Shown here: one piece after another, positions 33,766 through 46,000 of the stretch
Layout of the letters: the number at the start of each line of letters is the position of its first letter
Numbering within the stretch: position 1 is the first letter of the stretch
Origin: Paragonimus westermani
Taxonomy: Eukaryota; Platyhelminthes; Trematoda; Plagiorchiida; Troglotrematidae
NCBI GenBank assembly: GCA_008508345.1
Contig: QNGE01001299.1
Location: forward strand, 1-64,000
Direction: 5' to 3'
Length of the DNA: 64,000 bases
Notes under the pieces: model-generated
Seen by the model: only the letters and a program-made list of their open reading frames with translations
What the model was told of the DNA's origin: nothing
The model's database searches: none
Made by a program: the position numbers and the translations under genes

Positions 33766-36700
33766 CTGTTAAACTATGTTTACCGTGGGTTTAGCCGTGA
33801 ATACCAATCAGGATCCAGCTCGATCTGCACTTTTATTCGTTTCATACAAGTCTTGTTCGATTTGTTTTTATGCTAGCCACGGGTTTACGGCTGACGGGAA
33901 TGTGAAAACTGAATTCATACCGTAATTTGTGTCTCCTGGCTATTATATTAAATTCTCACATAATTCCTAGTTTTGCGACCAATACCTTCTGCGGCGTAAA
34001 TTTAATTCCAACGATTGCCCGACATGTATTTTTATTGGAATTTTCAGATCTTCGAATCGCTTTGCGTTGAATTAAGCGTAAACTAATGGTCGCGTTTTAA
34101 CTCGAAAGAATTATTAGAAGTCAAGCCACCCTGACTAAGCTAATCAAAATTACCTCTCTCAATTCAGTACAACTGCATGGGTTTAAACGAGGCGTCATAA
34201 GACAAACCACAAAAACAAAGAGTGAATGTTAACGAATGACATTAGGAACTACTACTGGACTCCATACAATGGTTAGTCAGGCCCGACCGAACGCTGACTG
34301 GGTGTTGTGTCACAAGGTCAAGGTCAGATGTGTTTAATTGTGATAACGATGTACATAGCAATGTGGTACTTGGTACTTTCATATCAAACTCAACAGCAAC
34401 CCACACTGACATACTTTGCAGTTATATTGACAAACAAAATATGGAAAATAGTAGATCACAGCGCTAATATCTCGTGTATCTGCTTAAAAGTAATTTGTAT
34501 GTGTTCAGACTGCTGAATATCCACGTCGGGAGTACGGTCGTTAGCGGAACCTTAGATCGACCAAATCTAGTAAGACCGTCTGGACAATGCACCAAAGTTC
34601 CCTAGCATACAGGGAGGTCCGTGTATCTGAATTCTATTGTATATAGGGCTAGTAATTACTGAAATGCAGAGATCACAAACCGAACAGTGTTGTCAGCAAC
34701 AAAAATTGTGCATTGATATCATTGGATAACGGCCGAGATTCCGGTGTTCATTCACTGTCGGAGTTAATGTCGTGGTTCGGTTTAACAGAATTTACGCCCT
34801 TCTAGACACTCAATAACTGCTTACTGGTTAAAACATCTACATGCTCTTAGAACTTATGCAGCAAGCAATTAAAGTGTTGCGCAATACACTACACAGAACT
34901 CTTTCGACTCTCAAGAAACAAAAACTCGTTAACTTTCTGAGAACTTCAGTTCCGAATCATCCGGACTTCCTACATGTTAAAAAATAAATTTTCCAAGCCG
35001 GCCGTTCCGACCCAGTCAGCGCCAACCAGCAAACTGATGAAATTTTCTCTGCGGGCTGGTCGAATTATTGCTTCAAAATTGCTCATTGTAACTGTCAATT
35101 TACCCTGACAATATCAAAAATATGCTGGTTCGAGGTTGGGAAAGTGGAAACCGTGGCTTTGATCTCTGTTTGCTCGTTGTTTATTTGTATCCGGAACAAA
35201 CTAGCGTCAAACAGATTGTCCAATGTCCCCTAGACAATACTCAGTAACAGAAGCATACTGTGTGAACGACAACTGACGTCGTCGACCTAGCAGACACTTC
35301 GTGCTGAAACGTGTCTGAATTCTGAACACAAACTCTAACATCAAAAACAGGGTATCTGAGTGAGATTCATTTTTACTCAGATCTGTCGGTGCTGTCTAAC
35401 TCCGTGGTGAACTTGAGAAATTCTACATTCGGAATTTCCAAATAACCCGTAATCAAGTATTTTCGGAAATTCACCTAGCAAAATGGGTAGAAAGAAACCC
35501 TTATTACCATCCCCGAACCTATCATCGCAAGGATAATCAGATGAGAAAACTGAGATTGTTGTAGGTCACAAGAAACAGTCGTTCACATCGAAGTGTCATG
35601 CAGAAGTAACCACTTAAACGGTAAAAATTAACTGCCTATGAATCCTATTTTGTAGATTAACTAGCCGCCTGGCTGTATTTGAAATACAAAACACGGGGAG
35701 GAAACATCTCCAAAAACTGTCCATTTCAGATGGTCTCCCCACGGCATTCGTAAACGACTTTACTCAAATGCAATCAAGCGGTGTTTCGAACGTTGTAAAA
35801 GACAAGGTCATCCCGTTGCTTTGTCTTGGAGCCAATGAATTGCGTAATGTGGAGGTCCACTAGTAATTTTTCACATAAACTACTAATCAGCCTTCCAGCA
35901 CGTTGTGCGGGGTGAAACATCCTGTCAAGATACGGAGAAAAACGGATGTAGTGCATTTCGCTTGCTGCCAGGGAAAAATCAAGTTTACGTAAACAAAACC
36001 ACCAAAAAAGTGAAGGCGCAAAAAACATTAAAATCTTCATGACGCAGGTCAGAAGTTACCTCTGACAAAACTGTATGACTACAAACCACAACATTAAACT
36101 GGCGCACGCTTAGTTCAATGTTTTATTCGCAGTGCTGTGGGATTGACTGATCATTGATTCAATCTCCGTTCACGTCGCTATCGATTTCTACTGCACACCC
36201 ATCACCCGAAAAGTGGCTGTGATGGTGAAGCAAACATGTTCATGAACAGCTTGGTTTATCTGATATTTTCCGCCATCGTTTTTCCAAAACGAAGCCACTG
36301 TAGATATTGTGTACCAGAACACACCCATTACTCGTTGCTCGCGTCGTGCAGTTACAGCCAGTTGGTGGCGAGATTGCGATACAAACTATTGACTTGCTCC
36401 AGTTACACTCAACTGACTGATGCATTCTTACTGTTGAATCATGAGTTTTTAAGGTAGTTTACAGTTTTTGTCAATGATTCAATTATTCAAACTAAATATA
36501 ATTTCACCGAATTCGAAATATGGCGCTGAAGTTTTGTTTATTCATCCTAATCAATATTGAAAAGCCTTATGCCAAACTAACATCCACTCACTTCAGGCAG
36601 TGGGAAAGTTTGCACATTCAACAGAATCGGGATTCTATAAAACTGATGGTGCTCCGTAAGCGGCATCTTTTTGTACTTATTTCTTATCCTATTCACGAGT

Positions 36701-37319
36701 GGATTTTTGAAGAAAGTACCGCGCCCATAATCGCTTTGAATTTTTAGAGATCTTGTTCTGCAGTGTTCACACTTAAGCTGACCTATAATAATGGGCTGTT
36801 TCTTCGCTGTTTGGAACGGGCGCGTATGAAAAATATGAAGCAGGTATACGGAAAGTGCATATGGGAACAATTGTGACCAAAACAAGCAGCCTAGTGATTG
36901 ACAGCTCAGTTCGTTAGATAAATCAATCTGGTTCCTTTCTAGTCTGTTCGATAATTTCAGGCAAAAACAGGAACACAAACCATCAGAAAGCTGGTTTTTG
37001 AATGAGCAAACGGGAATACGTTAATTTTCCTAATCACGACTTGTTCCTTGATGAGCACTTTGCTCATACGAAGGTTTTAAGCTGAATAAGACAAACTGAA
37101 CGGACATAAACGTCTTTTAAAGAGCCGCTGTCATAGTCGGGTGTGAATGAATGTCATTGATTGAACTCGTACTGTTCCATGTTAGGTTACCCTCTCACAC
37201 AGTTACATTGCAGTACAGCAAATACAGCTAGCTCCGACGGAGCACTTGGAACTCTTTAAACAGAAAAGTGGCCAATCAAGAGGACTTACACCTAAGACAT
37301 AGAACTAACATTTATTGAC
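33766..37319. other. No recognisable gene or repeat
   Basis: Two opposed frames at 36.5-37.0 kb (133 codons minus, 75 codons plus) and an 88-codon minus frame at 35.8-36.0 kb carry no motif I recognise; the longer one is Cys-rich at its start but lacks regular spacing. The rest is AT-rich unique sequence. Confidence 0.4.
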
Positions 37320-37810
37320 TTCGTTAAGTGATGCTGAGCTGGCTCCAGGCAAGTAATTTCTTCACAACTAGAAGAATGTTTCCAATGAAAAGGTCACTTG
37401 CAATATCCCCTTTTAAAACAGAGATGTATGAGCCGTCTCTTTTCCTGTTTCCTGCTTAACAGAGTGCTTTGTCGCGCTGTTCTGCAAACGACAGTCTAAA
37501 AACTTTTCAAAATACCTATTGTTTCCTAAAAGGTTTTGAATATCTATCGTCTCAAGCATCAGACGGTCTTGCACGCGAGTACTTTCTGGCCCAAATTTCC
37601 ACCTATGAATCAAATTCCGTTTGGGTTCTGGACACACAAACCCGTGGTGACCGGTCAACATTTCCTTCTGGTATACTTTGCGCAACAAAATTCTGTCCAG
37701 CCTCTTTGTTAACAAAACGTCCAAAATACGAGATACTTATCACTCTTGATGTCACACAAAAAGTAGGTCGTCGTAAATACACACGATCAGCTGTTGAAGC
37801 CCAAAATAAT
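37320..37810 (-). pseudogene. Penelope-like element, post-RT (thumb and linker) fragment
   Basis: On the minus strand a degraded FLCDIKSDKYLVFWTF near 37780 leads by frameshift into MDVLLTKRLDRILLRKVYQK at 37724, equivalent to FLDVxxxRxxDGTxxRxVYxKxT of other PLEs. EPKRNLIHRWKF, IQNLLGNNRYFEKFL and a Lys-rich segment follow. A second frameshift near 37430 gives YISVLKGDIASDLFIGNI, the YISLPFKGD linker block. It ends before the GIY-YIG domain. It belongs to a lineage distinct from the 15.9 kb copy (LLTKR rather than MSRR). Although it lies 3.6 kb from the N-terminal/RT piece on the same strand, the order is wrong for them to be halves of one element. Confidence 0.82.
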
Positions 37811-40800
37811 TTGCTTCAGCGCTCTCTTACCTAGTGTGTATCATCTGGGTAATCAGTGTACACATCCACCGATTTGATGCTCTTTTGTGCAGAATCTTCC
37901 AACTTGGTAATAGAGAAGTTCGTTGTTAGTGGACTGAAAGGGGAACTCGGCACTTATTCATTGATTCGTCTACCATGTCACTTGATAATTCTGAAGTGAA
38001 CTTGTAGCATGCAAAGTAATGAAGTTAATTAAGATACTCATTTGAAATTCACGATAGACATCCATTCATTGAAACACAAATATATATATATGCATCATTA
38101 TTACTAAAGCATATGTGAGGATCTATAAAACCCACATTTTGTGCATCTTTGAGCCGCTTGTTTTTATGTTGGCAATGAAAATTAACAAATTAAAAGATGT
38201 CATGGAAAATATTGTAGCTGTTTTTGTACGAACAGTGAGGACAGCTTCAATAAACAACTTGCAGTCATACGGTACGGACAGCCAGATGTGTCCACGATTG
38301 TGTGGACTGACATCTTTGCTTCATGCGCTTCTAGTAAATCACACATTCTTGGAACACGCCATGAATTTGGTCTCAGTCCATCAGATCAATCTGCTAAAAT
38401 TTCAGCACAATCGTTTATAATCTTGAGAGTCCTGATCAACTTTTACTAGATCTGTTCAGTTCCATTCTCATCGATCACTAGTTTCTCAGCGCTGAATGTT
38501 CCCAACTCGTTGAACAAGGAAAATGAAGTTCAGTGTTAACATTATTCTTCAGTTTGTCAGGTCGATTGATAAGACTAACATTTGGTGTGAAACAGTGAAT
38601 CAGGGACGTCACTTTTCTGTAATTTCATCAGCTGCGCTTTCTTCGTGAGCACTCGTTCGTTACACACAATGCCGGCATTGTCCGAGAATTTCCACACGAG
38701 AAGTCCCAGCATTCCACTCGAATAGATCTGCCACCCAACCTGAAAACGTTTCACTGCAGGGACAAACGTTACAGTGAACGTTTTCATAGGTGCACAGAAC
38801 TTTTTGTGTAAGCAGATTGAGCACATTTGACATTCATTGGACATACTTTCAAGGTTAGCTCGACTAACTGTTCAGCTGTGTCATTTAGAAAGTTCAATCG
38901 ATACACTTTCTTCGCAAGTTTCCCTCGGAACTCCGAGAAACAGTTAATTTTTGGTGGAGCTGCAAGTCGTCCATAACTTTTTGGTTGGATAGTAATTCTT
39001 GTGCCTTCAAATTAATGGTTTTGAGATAATTTGCCTTCCAGACAATTTCTTTTTTATGGTTCTACAGTCGTTCCTAAAACTTCTGGACTTCTGGGAACAT
39101 ATGTGTCAGTAACGGTAAGTTATATTACCCATTAATTCGTTTGTTGTTGTTTGTTCGTTAGATGTTATTCTCAATGTGATGGTTGTATTCTTTCCAATTT
39201 GAGCCAAAATATAATCAGCTTCTCAATAGGAGGTCCACTACAGATTCAGCGCCAAATTATGTGGAAATGTCAAGGATTACCAGACCCAACTTCCTCACGT
39301 TTCTCCACATTTAGTTAGACAAACGGTAGTCTTCAATGGCTAGTGAATTCGCCTTATTATAACTATGGGTTAGTTTAACCGAGATCACTAAAAATGTTGT
39401 TCAGATATTCCGAATCCGCCATATTTAAGCGAGGTGCGTAATGTGGGATTTGTATCAACGCCGGTAATCATTCATTATCACATGTTCTTCTTTGGAACCT
39501 CAGTGGTACCCTTCAAAGATAACTAATTGCCGACAGACAGGCTGTTTTTTATGCAACTCTGAGGATTTTTACAAATGCACATGATCTCTACCGTAAAATG
39601 ATGGTAAATTATTTGTTTTAAGCCCAGTTAGATGGTATATCTGGGAAACAACCGAAAGAACGGCAAATCCCTGCAAAATATTCCCATATTTTTCATTGAT
39701 TCTTCAAATTTTAGCCTGGCATTTTTTAATAAAAGACGTATTTTAGTTTTTAAAAAAGCAAGTCTCAATCCGCATTTGATTTTAAACTGGATTGAAAAGT
39801 AATGGCACAGAAATACTCACATAAAATAAGCTGGTATGACTGCGTTAATTGTTGGCTTTGTTTACAGAGCTTTCGGAAGAAAGGAAATGTTTCCAAAACG
39901 ATCATCATTACCTTTTTTCATACACATATCCTGTGTCATTCCTTTTGACGCCCGTTTGCAGAAGGCAACCATCGCGGCGTTGATCTGAAAGTAGACACTG
40001 TTGAATTATTACATGCTAACTCGCTGCTATAATTAGCCCCAGTATATTGTCATCTTTTCAAATGTGCTGGCTAAAACCCTCATGAAAACGTGACAGGTGC
40101 AATAAACTGTGCAGGTTATCCAATGTCCATATTGACTGAAGTCACTTATTATCTACAAAATTATTTGAGAGACTCTCTTAACGCATAATTTCAGACCAGC
40201 ATCTTTTATAACCATCACTATAGCACAACGTCGTTCTTTACGTCTCTTTCTGGAGGTCTCCTGATAGTTGATTGTACGCTAACTAGACCGTTTTCGGCCA
40301 CTAGTCTACAAGACGTAGTCAGCTGGTTCATCTAAACTTGTCCTTCGGTGGTAATGTTGCCGCAAAATGATTATTTCACACTTTTTTAGAGAAATCAATT
40401 ATTTTATAAAAATTGTCTGATTAAAAGGTTGCATTTTCTTTAGTTTGCCGGTAGATCTGACCACCTCTAGTAGATAAGGTAGAACGACGAACTCAAGGAC
40501 CAACGGCACACTAACACACTCTAGCTGGGTAGGGAAATAAAACAAACGCAGTGAACGTCAATGTGGACTTGTCTCCTGTACAATAAAATGCTGTTTCTAA
40601 ATGAATCTGGATAGACGCTGCAGGATATTCCTTTGCAAACAGTGTAGAACCGAAATTTTGCAAAAATCAGTTTTCTTTTAAACAATATTTTTGTAAGATA
40701 TCTCGGGTTGTTTCTGGAACAACCGGATAGGTTCTTTCTGTCTTAACAACAGAACAGCCACCGGCCAACATTAGTCGCGGGAAATAAAAGAACGTTTAGT

Positions 40801-43050
40801 AATTCCGTCGAAATAATGAACGTTCAGTAATAATAATTATCCACTTTATCACCCTTCGAAAACAGGCTAGATCTTCAGGTTTCCTGACAAACGGGTTTGC
40901 TCTAGCGCATTCTGCCTTCGGTGATGGTTGAAAAAACAGACGACTGATCGATCAATGTAGAGAAGTCGTATTGTCTGTTTCTCAAATTTTTTAGCCAGAG
41001 TTCAGTGAAACGATGATCAAGACGCACTCTGAAGGAGTGATCAACAGGAAGTGATAAAACCACTACTTGTCTAGTCTTCGCTTAGTTATAACAGGCAAGA
41101 TGTGGCAAAAACAACTTGATACTTTGCATATAATTTGAGAAAGGCGTGCAGACATGCGGGCCCTCCTCTGGAACCTTTCATATTGCACGATTGAACTGCG
41201 TTTAAAGTTGTCTCTTATCTGAAGTCTGACGTTAAAGGCCAGCATTCGAAAAAGAATGGTCTAGCAACGTTGCTCGAAAAACATGAAAGACTGACGGAAC
41301 ATGCATGCCAAACCCTGATTCAGTTGTAGATTTGAAGCTGACAAAAGTTTTATAGATGGAACTCCATAGAATATGTATGGGTGACCAGCAAAGTTATATA
41401 ATGACAGAATTGTTAATTACAAGACAACACTGGCGTAAAACACTTGTTAGATTGCGTGAACATAATCATGTTTATTCGAATTACTCCCATAAAGCACTGA
41501 TCATAAGAAATAATCGCAGCAGTGGACTGAAAGAAGCGTACACCAACAGCTGGTCAGAAAAAGCATGGCATACCTAAAAATTTCGGTAGAGTGGATGGTT
41601 ATGGGCGTCTTGATGGAACGACATATTCCTCGGTATTTTCCAGTGTTGGAGCAACAATTAAATGCGTGGTTCTGAACAACATTTATGTGAAATCAACGAA
41701 GGGTACATAAAACATATATGTCTACGGACCACCTACCTTTACTGATCTTCAGACGAGTATTCGTTTCGTCAACTACGAACGTGCAAGTCAATTTTTCATA
41801 GCTTTTTGCTGATCAAAAAATTTTACGTCTGTGGATGCAATCCCTTGGTCTTTTTCATAAAATAATAGTTTGTCTAATATTCCTTGAAGTCAATGAGGAA
41901 ACATTTGAGACTTATGGGAAGTAATCAGTTCCTTACCTTTGGGTAAGAATTAGTCGGTGAAGACTCTCAGAAATTCTGAAGGGTAGACTAGTTTTAACGA
42001 TGAACTCAAAATAAAATATTACGTCCCCCTGAAGTTATGACACATCTCGGAACCTTCCGTTTATTGTTTTAACAACGGGCTTTCATGGTGCCAATTATGT
42101 ATCCATGGCTTGGGTGTCATGTTTGACCAATGTGTCAGTGGATTGCAGGCTTTTTGATCGCATTTATGTGACGAGTAGTTCTAAAAGTTTTATAAGTCGG
42201 TAAAACCAAACCACTTTTTTGGTTTTAATAATATGAGATCTACACTTGTTTTTGTTCAGGATGGCTCAAGTGTCAGACAATTTTTCGGCATCAGTCGACT
42301 TTTTCAAACCCTTCTCTATTGAGTTTCGAAATGTTTCGCTCGCTTTTCTCTGATAGGTGGATAATACTTTTCGTAAAGTGTATATACAGAGCTATTGCCA
42401 CGTTATATGTTCTTCAGTTACATGTAATTGGGACTTCTCAATTTCCGATTGCATTTCAACTGCTCCGTAGAGGATTTTGGTAGGCATGTCATCTGATTTG
42501 TAATCTCACAACGTCGTTCTATTTTTTATGACAAAGTGGCAGCGCCAGCAACAACATAAATATAAAATGTACTGTTGGCAATGTTGTACAGTATACTGTA
42601 AACTAATCGAAACGAACTACTATCTACTCTCACTCGGAATCCTTTGAATATTGATACTTCCTAAACTATTGAACGGACGGTTGTCACAAAACGTTTTGCA
42701 TCAGATTTGTGTTGGTTTGACCCACTAATGGATTTTTGTTACAGAATTCTAATGTTTGGATTCATGGTTTCAAAGGAGCTTCACACAATGAGAAGCAGGA
42801 AAGTTCTAGCATAATTCCGGGCGTTTGCTGAATTTAATTATAACACTGCTTCACTGCCGAAACGACTCGAAAAACAACTATCTATAAAAAATGAAATCCC
42901 TCATGGACTGGAAAAGCTAGTACCTTAACGCATTCGGCAGACTGTTATTAGCGGTATGCGGATGATAAAAGTGGACAGAGACCGTGTAGCTACTATCTTT
43001 CTCATCGTTCCTGAATCAACCCTGAAGTGTCAACTGACTTACGCAGTCAT
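37811..43050. other. No recognisable gene or repeat
   Basis: Long AT-rich stretch. A TA microsatellite of about 12 bases lies near 38082-38094. Frames at 38.1-38.4 (101 codons), 38.6-38.8 and 41.1-41.6 kb show no motif. No PLE, LINE or SINE similarity noted. Confidence 0.4.
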
Positions 43051-43734
43051 CAATATGGTCCAACGTTGTATACACCCCCAACAATCTGGTTGCATAGGAT
43101 TCAGCAGACTTGTTGTACTATTACAAGTTTACAAGGCCATTGCTCAACTGCTAATTCTGATGTTATTCCGATGTTCGCCGTCATATCGGGGAACCATGTT
43201 AAAGAAACTATCTTCATGTTAGACAACAACTGCACCGTGAAAAGCATAACACATTTTCTTAAGAAAGAAATGCGTAGCTGTGAATTATTTTCGTGGTACC
43301 GAATTATCCATAGAACGACCAGTTAAACCTGCGGGAAATTCACACACCAGTGCTGATAGCAGGCCAACCTGATAAGTCTGATGCGATTTGGTTCAAGGCC
43401 CAGGATTTTCATATTTGCAACCCCCGGAGTTATCCTGGTGTTGTGAGGAACAGAAAAAATCATGCCTAAAACGAATGAAGAGGCCTGGCACAGACTGTAA
43501 AACTTCCATGAAACCATAGAATTTTGAGACAAAGAGCTATGGTTCTACCATATTTCAAAGTGTTTGTTACATGAATACATGACTATGAACTGAGAAGCGC
43601 GGTTTATTACAAATCAATATCGACCCAGTGCATTTTGACATTTACAATCAGCTGCCCAGCTTGCCTCAAAGTGGTTACGTTGGGAGATTTTCTGGTTGCT
43701 GACATGTACTGCTCTCCATTTTATTACAGAAAAC

Positions 43735-43930
43735 AAAAAACAAATGTCAAAAATGTTTATCTCTAGTGGATTTTACAAAAGCTTTTGGTAGAACTCAAAA
43801 TAAACCGCAATGCTATATGAAAACAGCAAAGAATTTTGCAAAACCTGCCCCCAGATTTTAAGCAGGCTAGTTGAAGAATACCGTACACAAACCTTGAAGT
43901 TTACTGAAACCTACTTTCTATCCTAACCCC
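43735..43930 (+). pseudogene. Degenerate LINE reverse transcriptase fragment
   Basis: A short plus-strand reading contains CQKCLSLVDFTKAFGR, which matches the palm block (F/V)DFTKAFDRV found in many LINE reverse transcriptases, with the usual Asp-Arg changed to Gly-Arg. KNFAKPAPRF, similar to the following KxFGCPPRFL block, comes next, then an in-frame TAG. A possible related piece with HPQQSGC (LINE finger block PQQSGF) lies at 43076-43096, about 650 bp upstream. The normal distance is much shorter, so an insertion would be needed to join them. Old and inactive. Confidence 0.4.
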
Positions 43931-44747
43931 ATCACCACGCGTAATAACCGCACCAGTGATTAAATCGCTTGGAAATTGGTAATCGATGCTTACGGATGTT
44001 ATTCATTTGACGCGGAAGTTTATCAGATTTGATGACAGAATACCAGGAGATGATATAAGAGAGACTAAGGGGTGGTGAAACACAGGTGTGCTCCTCTTGA
44101 CAGTCGATAACTGTATTAGCATTCACCCAATAAGTCTCAACTTGGAACTTTTCACATTCTGTATGTTTCTGCTCATCGTTAGTCCTGCTCATGTTTGGTC
44201 ATAAAACTTCAGTCGAAAAGTACAAACGCTCAGAAAGAGAAATGGTTGATGTTACATTCACTAACAGACGGAATGTTAGAATTAAACATTTTCTTTGCTT
44301 TAAATGTATAGCACATTACCACCGACGCCGTACTTTCTGTGTAAACTAATGACGACCCATTTTTCATATATCTTGGCTCACTCCCAGTCAAGGTGGCACT
44401 GAGTTACGGCCAGTCAAGTGCTTGATGTTTTTTCAGGTAGACTGATTGCCCAGTCGTTGGCATCCAAACTTCAATAGCCGGCCACCGAGAAAGACTGAGT
44501 TGAGTGCGCTAACTGGGGTCATTAAAATGCAATGATTAGGACGATTTTAAAAGCGGATACCGAAGAAACAGAAGCGCCCTTCAACCAAGCTTTCAACGAT
44601 TCTAAGTACACCAAAAACACACGTGAGTTCTTCGGAATGGGAACGTGACAAAGCCGGACGGTGTAAGAAGTTTACTGTCTCTTGGAAATATGAACTCTGA
44701 TCTTATGAAAAGAAGCTACACAATGTACGCCGTTTCTCATCTTCTGT
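43931..44747. other. No recognisable gene or repeat
   Basis: Between the LINE relic and the next PLE. A moderately GC-rich patch near 44370-44520 is unclassified. An 86-codon minus frame at 43932-44192 has no motif. Confidence 0.4.
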
Positions 44748-45843
44748 TTGTATGCAACACAAATACGACTGGGTAACGAAGAAATTCAGTTGAAACACCA
44801 AAGAAGCGCTTCACGTTTAACATCAGTTCATATGAATAATATACTGGAAAGTGTGTATCATGTAAACTCACATGATGTTAGGTTATTTGACGAGAATAGA
44901 CTGTCGGATTGTATTGACCGTTCTTTGCTTTATAAACACAATGAACACGATATCATAATATTCACAGATTTTGACCATTTTATGACCCTTTCGCATCAGT
45001 TTAACTCCATCCATCGAAATTTCCGTGTCATCTATGAACAAGGGTTAGATAACTCACTACAATTCCTAGACGTCTTTATTTCTAGGCGCTTAGATGGTAA
45101 ACTCAGTAGGTCTGTTTATCAAAAAGCCACATGGAGTGGGCGGTACCTACAGTTCTTTTCATTTACGCCAGTGGCTTACAAACGTAATGTGGTGCGGACT
45201 GTTTTTCACCGAGCAAGGAAAATGTGCACGGCCGACAGCCTACAGTCTGAGGATAACCTCTTGAAGAGTGTTATGTTTACGAACGTATATCTGGCCAAAC
45301 TTATCGAAACTTACTGCAAGGAACGAGCGAATACTTCTCAACCACAGTTAGTGCCGAAAAAGCAGGTTTTTATCAACCTTCCTTACACAGGTGACCACAA
45401 TATTACCGATGTAAGTCTACGGTTGAAATTTGCCATTGACCTCACATATCCCGCGACGGAATTGTGCTCGCTTCTCTCCACCCACAGAATGGGCTTCCAC
45501 TGCCTCGATCGTTCTATTTCGGAAAACTCTGCCTTCCACGTTATCTACCAGTTCACCTGCAGTTGCGGTGATTCATACATTGACAGGACAGATCGAAATT
45601 TACGACAGAGGAAGGTGGAGCACATTCCCGAGTGGCTAGTGCAAACAATGTTTCAATGCTGGGTCAGTATACCAACACCCGAACAGAAGTCCGGCGTCTT
45701 TGATAGCGAAACACCTAATCGCAGCAGGTCATGTGGCTGAGTCCGCTACTCCGTTCACGGTCCTCTTGCGCAATCGCGACCCTAGATTGTTGGCGTTCTC
45801 CGGGGCCATGTTGATGAAACATCACGCACCGGTCCTTTGTTGA
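44748..45843 (+). pseudogene. Penelope-like element RT C-terminus plus GIY-YIG domain, catalytic loop lost
   Basis: A 330-codon open frame to 45740, then the natural reading resumes after frameshifts near 45650-45690 and ends at TGA 45841. Domains in order: a degraded palm where YKHNEHDIIIF replaces the expected YKRYVDDIIIF, so a catalytic Asp is gone; HQFNSIHRNFRV; FLDVFISRRLDGKLSRSVYQ; a linker with KKQVFINLPYTGD; the nuclease with FTCSCGDSYIDRTDRNLRQR (usual YIGRT, so its Gly is now Asp); and, in the shifted frame, SLIAKHLIAAGHVAES and LLAFSGAMLM, the PLE C-terminus. The nominal start at 44748 is not biological; no N-terminal block is present. Old, 5'-truncated copy. Confidence 0.87.
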
Positions 45844-46000
45844 CGAAAGGTACTGACACAATCAATTTCTTTGTCGTGACAGTGAATCCTGATTGCAACT
45901 ATGTGAAGTTCGTTCATTTTATTGTTTTGACGCTACGCGCAATCTATAAAACCGAATGTTTTATGTAACCGGCTGAAGTGAATAAACGAAATGCTTCCGT
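45844..46000 (+). mobile_element. PLE 3' untranslated end
   Basis: Continuation of the preceding PLE to its 3' end. Near 45972-46000 the sequence GGCTGAAGTGAATAAACGAA corresponds to the 3' motif CCTGATGATGAAACACCGAA of the 15.9 kb element, at a comparable distance (about 130 bases) after the coding stop. A 65-codon frame beginning at 45991 has no motif. Confidence 0.55.

Noticed and set aside
36577..36978. 133-codon minus-strand frame as a gene
   Set aside because: No motif, irregular cysteines, opposed by another open frame; consistent with chance.
32907..37810. The two minus-strand PLE pieces as one element split by an insertion
   Set aside because: On the minus strand the C-terminal piece comes before the N-terminal/RT piece, so the order is incompatible with a single interrupted element, and the lineages appear different.
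37469..37834. 121-codon plus-strand frame
   Set aside because: It is the antisense shadow of the PLE fragment on the minus strand.
38082..38094. TA microsatellite
   Set aside because: Only about 12 bases, too short to be informative.
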